Program-made: the position numbers and the translations under genes
The notes under the pieces: generated by a model
What the model was told of the DNA's origin: nothing
The model's input: the letters and a program-made list of their open reading frames with translations, nothing else
The model's database searches: none
Part shown: piece after piece, positions 59,202 to 64,000 of the stretch
How the letters are laid out: every line of letters starts with the position of its first letter
Position numbering within the stretch: the stretch's first letter is position 1
Origin: Limisphaerales bacterium
GTDB taxonomy: Bacteria; Verrucomicrobiota; Verrucomicrobiia; Limisphaerales; SXTU01
Direction: 5' to 3'
NCBI GenBank assembly: GCA_009773355.1
Contig: WRPG01000019.1
Location: forward strand, 106,888-170,887
Length of the DNA stretch: 64,000 bases

Positions 59202-59720
59202 TCAGCGTCCTCCCATGCGCCAAACCGCCAGCAGCGAATAGAACCCCACCGCCCCCGCATACGCCACCATCCCAATGCCGACCGCCAGCGGAACGGACGG
59301 CCACTCGCTCGACATCACAACCGCGCCGCCCACCAGTCCCGTCAGCAGCGTCTCGCCCAGCACACTCACGAAATAGGCGCGGCGGCTGGTGCGGCTCATC
59401 GCCTCGCCGACCAGCGCGGAGTAATCCGCCTCACCGAAGGCGCGCATGAGCCAGGCGGATTTGAAGTTCCGCGCCGCCACGAGGAGGCTGGTCGTGACCA
59501 CGATCAAGCCGGCCAGCGGCCAGTGCGCAACCGCGATGCACAGCAGGAGGTTGAAGACGCTGCCCCACTTCCAGCCGAGGCGTTTCGCGATGGGGTTCGC
59601 CTCCAGTTCGAGGTTCGGTGTCGCGAACCAGGTGCTCAGGAAATCCATCCCGCGCGCGAAGACCAGCAGGCCGAATGTGATGAGATAATCACGGCTGCCG
59701 AAGGGGGCGAAGTCTTCCAT
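59202..59720 (-). CDS. Integral membrane protein of unknown function
   Basis: 172 residues from the ATG at 59720 (MEDFAPFGSRDYLITFGLLV). Four or five membrane segments, with RGMDFLSTWFATPNLELEAN between the first two and ANPIAKRLGWKWGS after, a pattern of small DUF5658-like membrane proteins, though I would not assign it. No charged active site is visible. The start sits just after a heptamer inverted array that separates it from hisI on the same strand. Confidence 0.7.
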   Translation of the reverse strand: MEDFAPFGSRDYLITFGLLVFARGMDFLSTWFATPNLELEANPIAKRLGWKWGSVFNLLLCIAVAHWPLAGLIVVTTSLLVAARNFKSAWLMRAFGEADYSALVGEAMSRTSRRAYFVSVLGETLLTGLVGGAVVMSSEWPSVPLAVGIGMVAYAGAVGFYSLLAVWRMGGR

Positions 59721-59724
59721 GAAT

Positions 59725-59802
59725 CGTGCTGCGTGTTCCGTGTTGCGTGAATCAGTTCGGACGAGTCCCTTGCAATCACCGAACACGCAACACGCAGCAC
59801 GG
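59725..59802. repeat. Inverted heptamer array (GTGTTGC family)
   Basis: GTGCTGC GTGTTCC GTGTTGC GTG on one side (59726-59750) and GAACACG CAACACG CAGCACG on the other (59781-59801). It fills the gap between the hisI stop (59804) and the next start (59720). Confidence 0.8.
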
Positions 59803-59803
59803 G

Positions 59804-60193
59804 CTATTTCTTGCCGTAAATCTGCTCGGGCGATTCCAGTCGCGGCTCGGTCTCCTTCCAGTTCGCCCCGCCACCCTCGATGCTGCGGAAGAAGCAGCTC
59901 TTGAAACCCTCGTGGCAGGCCGCGCCGGTCTGCTCGACCTGGATGAGCAACGTGTCGCCGTCGCAGTCGAACGCGATGTCCTTCACCACCTGCACATGGC
60001 CGCTGGACTCGCCCTTCATCCAGAACTTCTGGCGCGACCGGCTCCAAAAGTGCGTCTTGCCGGTGGCGATGGTGGTTTCGAGCGAGGCGCGGTTCATCCA
60101 CGCCATCATCAGCACGCGGCCGGTGGACTGCTCTTGGATGATGGCCGGGATGAGGCCGTCGGCGGTGAACTTGAGTTTGTCGTAGAAGCTCAT
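59804..60193 (-). CDS. hisI: Phosphoribosyl-AMP cyclohydrolase
   Basis: 129 residues from the ATG at 60193. Third step of histidine synthesis: opening of the purine ring of phosphoribosyl-AMP. Motifs: [51 protein letters not shown] with metal acids, and [13 protein letters not shown] with the zinc cysteines. It is the stand-alone form without HisE. The ATG overlaps the DUF486 stop (ATGA), and a heptamer repeat encodes the end of that upstream protein. No other his gene is in the window. Confidence 0.95.
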   Translation of the reverse strand: MSFYDKLKFTADGLIPAIIQEQSTGRVLMMAWMNRASLETTIATGKTHFWSRSRQKFWMKGESSGHVQVVKDIAFDCDGDTLLIQVEQTGAACHEGFKSCFFRSIEGGGANWKETEPRLESPEQIYGKK

Positions 60194-60606
60194 GGCATGT
60201 TCGGAGTTCGGAGTTCGGAGTTCGGAGTTGGGGCAGACGGGGAGGCCGCGTCCTTTGTGTCGAGGCGGACGAAGAAGACGGCGGCGATGACACAGGCAAA
60301 GGCGGCAAAGTGGTTCCACTTCAGCTTCTCGCCGAGATAGAACACGGCGAACGCGCAGAAGACGAGCACGGTGATGACCTCCTGCATGATCTTGAGCTGC
60401 GTCGCGGAGTAGGGACCGTGGCCCCACCGATTCGCCGGCACCATCAGGCAATACTCGAAGAACGCGATGCCCCAGCTCGCCAGCACGACGAGCCAGAGCG
60501 GCGCGTGCTTGAATTTCAAATGCCCATACCACGCGAACGTCATGAAGACATTCGACGCGACGAGCAGCGCGATGGGCGTCCAGCGGGATGGCAGCGTTTC
60601 AGTCAT
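60190..60606 (-). CDS. DUF486 (DMT-superfamily) membrane protein
   Basis: 138 residues, four membrane segments, a small drug/metabolite-transporter-like DUF486 protein: [19 protein letters not shown], then [36 protein letters not shown] and [17 protein letters not shown]. Transport function is inferred and no substrate is known. The C-terminal tail [12 protein letters not shown] is the translation of a seven-base repeat (60194-60231), which ends at the hisI start; without it the stop would fall earlier. Upstream of hisI with a 4-base overlap. Confidence 0.88.
   Translation of the reverse strand: MTETLPSRWTPIALLVASNVFMTFAWYGHLKFKHAPLWLVVLASWGIAFFEYCLMVPANRWGHGPYSATQLKIMQEVITVLVFCAFAVFYLGEKLKWNHFAAFACVIAAVFFVRLDTKDAASPSAPTPNSELRTPNMP
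60194..60231. repeat. GTTCGGA heptamer array coding a C-terminal tail
   Basis: Four tandem units GTTCGGA plus a degenerate fifth. On the minus strand they read CCGAACT CCGAACT CCGAAC and are translated as PNSELRTPN at the end of the DUF486 protein, then merge with the hisI start codon. Confidence 0.85.
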
Positions 60607-60714
60607 GCGACAACAGCATCAACTCCCGGATGCTGACTGAGCCAGCGGGCGGCTCCAAGTTGAAACCACCAACGGCGATGTCCGCCGGCCCTGGTTGGCG
60701 CGGGGCGGCAGCGG

Positions 60715-61899
60715 CTATGCTTCCGGGTCGGGCTGCAGCACCTTGGGCAGCACGCGCACGGTCCAGAGCAGCATGCCGCCGAGCCAGCACAGCGCGGCGT
60801 AAAGGTAGTGCGAAACCATCGTGCTCGGCACGAGGTCGCCGGACAGGCGGTTGAGCAGAGCCAGCAGCAGGAGCGCCGCCGCGACCGTGACCGGCGCATG
60901 GAACCGCTCCAGTTGCGCCCGCTCGCCGCTGTGGCCGAACACCACGCGCGTCGCCACGCCGAGCGTGATGAGGCCGAAGCCGGCGAGCAGCTCGATGTGC
61001 GACAGCGCCACGCGCCAGCCGGGCAGCCAGCCCGACGCCAGCACGCCCAGCGGCAGGCACGCAAGCCCAACGACCAGCAGCCATTGCACGCCGTTCCATG
61101 TCCAGCGCAGGCGCTCCAGCGGCATTTCCCGCCAGAGAAACGCACCGATGAACAACGCGCGCAGCGTCGCGCCCGTGCGCGTCCAGCCGGCGGCTTCGAG
61201 GCCGTAGGTGATGACCATGAGCAGGCCGATTGCGCCCGCGAAACGCGCCGCCGCGCGCCACTCTGGCGTCACAGTGTCCGACGCGGGCAGCTTGCGGCGC
61301 ACGCCCAGGCCGAGAAAGCGCGGCAGCAGAAAGCCGCCCGCGCCCAGCACGCACAGCAGCACGAACGCGTGGTAACTCAGCAGCTTCGCGAGCAGCTCCA
61401 ACTCGACGGCAAGCTCCATGAATTGTGCCGCCAGAAACAGCCCCGTGCCCGCGAGTCCACACCCGAACGACAGGCCCACCAGCACGAACGTCGGCGGGGG
61501 CAGGTCGCGCTTGGCGTGGCAGCGGCCCTTCAGCACCATGAACCACGCCCCCAGCTCCACGACGAACAGCGCGTCGCCGAGGCCGTGCGCGCCGACCGCG
61601 TGCGCCGCCACGTTCCCGGCGAAGAGTGCGAACAGCGGGATGACATCCTTGGCCGACAGCGCCGGGACTTCCAGGAGTCGCGGCAGGGACGTGCCGAGGA
61701 ACCCGAAGATGAAGCCGGCGAAAAAGCCCTGCACCATCAGCCGCGCGTGCGCGACACCGGGATAGTTGTCCGTCCAGCCCAGCAACAACGGCACCCACAG
61801 CGACACGCCGAGCAGGCCCGCGAGCGTGGCCGCCGGGAAGAACAGGCGGAACGGCTCGCGAGGAATCTCAGCGAAGGTGAGGCGCTCGCGTGGCGGCAT
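60715..61899 (-). CDS. NnrS-family membrane protein
   Basis: 394 residues from the ATG at 61899 ([20 protein letters not shown]). About 12 membrane segments. Family landmarks: [60 protein letters not shown] with a heme-candidate His, and [16 protein letters not shown]. NnrS binds heme and copper and protects against nitric-oxide-linked iron damage in other bacteria, and is often near denitrification genes. No nitrogen-oxide reductase is encoded in this window. Upstream gap of 152 bases to purH shows nothing notable. Confidence 0.93.
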   Translation of the reverse strand: MPPRERLTFAEIPREPFRLFFPAATLAGLLGVSLWVPLLLGWTDNYPGVAHARLMVQGFFAGFIFGFLGTSLPRLLEVPALSAKDVIPLFALFAGNVAAHAVGAHGLGDALFVVELGAWFMVLKGRCHAKRDLPPPTFVLVGLSFGCGLAGTGLFLAAQFMELAVELELLAKLLSYHAFVLLCVLGAGGFLLPRFLGLGVRRKLPASDTVTPEWRAAARFAGAIGLLMVITYGLEAAGWTRTGATLRALFIGAFLWREMPLERLRWTWNGVQWLLVVGLACLPLGVLASGWLPGWRVALSHIELLAGFGLITLGVATRVVFGHSGERAQLERFHAPVTVAAALLLLALLNRLSGDLVPSTMVSHYLYAALCWLGGMLLWTVRVLPKVLQPDPEA

Positions 61900-62052
61900 G
61901 GCGGACTCACGCTGGCGCAGATGGCGGGGACAACGCAATGGCGTCGCGGGCGGACTGGTGGCAGCAGGCGCAGACACAACGCCCAGAGCCTCGCCAAACA
62001 AACTCGTGGGCTCTCACCTTCGCTTGGCCGGACGCCGCCCTCGGTTGCCGGA

Positions 62053-63600
62053 TCAGTGCCGGAAATGCCGCGTGCCGGTGAAGACCATCGCCACGCCGCG
62101 CGCGTCGGCGGCGGCGATGACCTCGGGGTCTTTCACGGAACCACCCGGCTGAATCGCGGCGGTCGCACCCGCCTCGGCGGCGGCGATGAGGCCGTCGGGG
62201 AACGGGAAGAACGCGTCGCTGCACACGACGCTGCCGGTGAGCGGGAGCTTGGCCTCGCCCGCTTTCCACACGGCGATGCGGCTGCTGTCCACGCGGCTCA
62301 TCTGGCCCGCGCCCACGCCCAGCGTGCGGTCGGAGCCGCAGTAGAGAATGGCGTTGCTCTTGAGGTGCTTCACCACGCGCCAGCCAAAGAGCATGGCGCG
62401 CAGCTCCGCATCGCTCGGCGCACGTTTGGTCACGACCTTGAGGTCGGCGGCTGTCGTCAGCTTCAGGTCGCGCTGCTGAAGGAGGAAGGATTCGGCCCCG
62501 ACGCTGCGCACGTCCCACGGCGCGGCGGTGGCGGGGTTCTTCAGGATTTGCAGCAGGCGCAAATTCTTCTTCTTGGTGAGGACGGCGAGCGCCTCGTCCG
62601 TGAAGGACGGCGCGACGATGACTTCGCTGAAAATCTCCGCGATCGCCTCGGCGCACGGGCCGTCGAGCGGCTCGTTCACGGCGATGATGCCGCCGAAGGG
62701 CGCCTGCCGGTCCGTGGCGAACGCCTTGTCCCACGCCTCGCGCAGGGTCGTCCCCTGCCCTACCCCGCAGGGATTCGTGTGCTTGAGGATGGCGAGCGTC
62801 GGCGCGTCGCCGGTGAACTCCGCGATCAGCGCGGTGGCGGCGGTGAGGTCGAGGATGTTGTTGTAGGAAAGTTCCTTGCCGTGGAGCTGCCTGAAATAGT
62901 CGGCGAACTTGCCGTAGAGCGCGGCCTGCTGGTGCGGGTTCTCGCCGTAGCGGAGCGGCTGCGCGAGCGGAGCGGAGACGGCCAGCGTGGCGGGCAGCGC
63001 GGTGCCGCCGGAGAATTCCTTCGTCAGATGCGCGGCAATCGCGGCGTCGTAGGCGGCGGTGCGGGCGAAGACCTTTGCGGCGAGCTTGCGGCGCAGTTCC
63101 AACGTCGTCTCACCCGTCGTCTGCACCAGCGCGGCGACTTCCTCGTAGTCTTTCGGGTCCACGATGACGGTGACGTGGTCGTGGTTCTTGGCGGCGCTGC
63201 GGAGCATGGAGGGGCCGCCGATGTCAATGTTCTCGATGGCATCGTGGAGCGCGACGTTGGGCTTCGCGACAGTGGCCTCGAACGGGTATAGGTTCACCAC
63301 CACGAGGTCAATCGGCGCGATGCCGTGCTGCTTCACCGCCCATTCGTGCTCGGCGTTGCCGCGGATGTAGAGCAGGCCGCCGTGGACCTTCGGGTGCAGC
63401 GTCTTCACGCGGCCGTCGAGCATCTCCGGGAAGCCGGTGTGCTCGGAAATGTCCTTCACCACGAGGCCCGCGTCGCGGAGCGCCTTCGCGGTGCCACCGG
63501 TGGAGATGAGTTCCACGCCGGCGGCGGCGAGGGTTTGGGCGAAGGCGACGAGGCCGGCCTTGTCGGAAACGGAGAGCAGCGCGCGTTGAATTTTTGCCAT
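62053..63600 (-). CDS. purH: AICAR formyltransferase / IMP cyclohydrolase
   Basis: 515 residues, the full bifunctional enzyme for the last two steps of IMP synthesis. The N-terminal cyclohydrolase domain (about 1-190) has [44 protein letters not shown] and [17 protein letters not shown]. The transformylase half has [27 protein letters not shown] (catalytic Lys/His), a [12 protein letters not shown] segment, and ends [17 protein letters not shown]. Length and order are normal. No other pur gene is adjacent. Confidence 0.97.
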   Translation of the reverse strand: MAKIQRALLSVSDKAGLVAFAQTLAAAGVELISTGGTAKALRDAGLVVKDISEHTGFPEMLDGRVKTLHPKVHGGLLYIRGNAEHEWAVKQHGIAPIDLVVVNLYPFEATVAKPNVALHDAIENIDIGGPSMLRSAAKNHDHVTVIVDPKDYEEVAALVQTTGETTLELRRKLAAKVFARTAAYDAAIAAHLTKEFSGGTALPATLAVSAPLAQPLRYGENPHQQAALYGKFADYFRQLHGKELSYNNILDLTAATALIAEFTGDAPTLAILKHTNPCGVGQGTTLREAWDKAFATDRQAPFGGIIAVNEPLDGPCAEAIAEIFSEVIVAPSFTDEALAVLTKKKNLRLLQILKNPATAAPWDVRSVGAESFLLQQRDLKLTTAADLKVVTKRAPSDAELRAMLFGWRVVKHLKSNAILYCGSDRTLGVGAGQMSRVDSSRIAVWKAGEAKLPLTGSVVCSDAFFPFPDGLIAAAEAGATAAIQPGGSVKDPEVIAAADARGVAMVFTGTRHFRH

Positions 63601-63657
63601 AAGCAGGCGGTGAAAATCCCCGGCGACAAGCGGCGCGTCAATCGCGCAGTTGCGCGC

Positions 63658-64000
63658 TCACGCGTTCGTCAACGCCTCCGCCAGCTTCGCCAACTGCGCC
63701 CACGAATGCTCGCTGCTCACCACGAGGCGGAAGTAGCCGCCTTCCGGCCCGCCGGGATAACGGATGAACGGAGGATGAATCCCCGCCGCGACGATCCGCC
63801 GCTGGAGCCGCGCCGCTTCCTTCGCCGACGCGGGAATCACCGGCACGATGGGGCCGGGCGCGTCGGGCAACGCCAGCCCACCCGCGCGCAGGCGGGCCTT
63901 GAGCCACGCCGCGTTTGCGTGCAACCGCGCCTGCAACTTCGGCTGCGCGCGGAAGACCCGTAGCGACTCCAGCGCCCCCGCCGCCAGCGGCAGCGGCACG
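63658..64000 (-). CDS. KBL/BioF-type pyridoxal-phosphate aminotransferase, C-terminal part
   Basis: 113 residues ending at the stop at 63658; the gene continues past the right edge. The C-terminal domain of class I/II fold enzymes is clear: PLAAGALESLRVFRAQPK, a late PIVPVIPASAKEAARLQRRI and GIHPPFIRYPGGPEGGYFRL, then VVSSEHSWAQLAKLAEAL. This end matches 8-amino-7-oxononanoate synthase or glycine C-acetyltransferase; the PLP lysine lies outside the window, so the two cannot be told apart. Confidence 0.8.
   Translation of the reverse strand, partial: VPLPLAAGALESLRVFRAQPKLQARLHANAAWLKARLRAGGLALPDAPGPIVPVIPASAKEAARLQRRIVAAGIHPPFIRYPGGPEGGYFRLVVSSEHSWAQLAKLAEALTNA

Noticed and set aside
1..64000. 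tRNA, rRNA, riboswitch or prophage genes
   Set aside because: No cloverleaf, rRNA block, integrase, or phage structural gene could be recognised on either strand.

Overview
The window is GC-rich, densely coded, free of rRNA or tRNA genes that I can see, and reads like a chromosome segment from the Verrucomicrobia, probably the Pedosphaera/Limisphaera side of the phylum. That is an inference from content: a prepilin-type protein with the [20 protein letters not shown] signature, several 3-keto-disaccharide hydrolase (DUF1080) domains, a PVC-type c-type cytochrome/dehydrogenase fusion, a Tat-exported Gfo/Idh oxidoreductase, SGNH hydrolases, and many short palindromic and short-period intergenic repeats. 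About 46 genes are supported, one of them cut by the right edge and a doubtful tail at the left edge.

Layout. 0-7 kb: a giant secreted Sel1/CsgG-like/EF-hand protein and a small Sel1 protein. 7-15 kb (minus strand): MFS transporter, Nudix hydrolase, FmdB-type zinc ribbon, the two subunits of a 2-oxoacid:ferredoxin oxidoreductase (korB, korA), argJ and psd. 15-22 kb: PqaA-like secreted hydrolase, pseudopilin, AraC regulator, esterase, double GlcG-domain protein. 22-30.4 kb (plus strand): an outer-membrane barrel, a decaheme cytochrome fused to an LVIVD propeller, and an NHL propeller protein; this looks like a porin-cytochrome conduit. 30.5-36 kb: LarA, DUF1080 protein, exported glutathione peroxidase, large DUF6797-like propeller protein. 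36-39 kb: MFS transporter, single-domain response regulator, HEAT protein. 38.8-48.1 kb: nine minus-strand genes in a row, including a 1237-residue DUF1080-SGNH-dehydrogenase-cytochrome fusion, SGNH hydrolase, aldo/keto reductase, hot-dog thioesterase, RbsD/FucU, folA and an amidase lipoprotein. 48-54 kb: CBS/DHH pyrophosphatase, Gfo/Idh protein, altronate dehydratase. 53.7-59.1 kb: a MacA/MacB-like export operon with two tandem paralogous permeases. 59-64 kb: membrane protein, hisI, DUF486 protein, NnrS, purH and the end of a KBL/BioF-type aminotransferase.

Functional picture. The organism looks like a heterotroph that exports many polysaccharide- and sugar-acid-processing enzymes (DUF1080, Gfo/Idh, AKR, UxaA, SGNH), can run a ferredoxin-dependent 2-oxoacid step, and may move electrons across the outer membrane.

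The most unusual signal is not one gene but the repeats. At least eight families of imperfect palindromes and 6-, 7- or 10-nt-period arrays sit between genes and repeatedly enter proteins: in frame inside argJ (13086-13155) and the 1237-residue fusion (40920-40987), as the signal-peptide core of the decaheme cytochrome (25035-25086), as the N-termini of an esterase and the NHL protein (20200-20316, 29019-29142), and as the C-terminal tail that couples the DUF486 gene to hisI (60194-60231).
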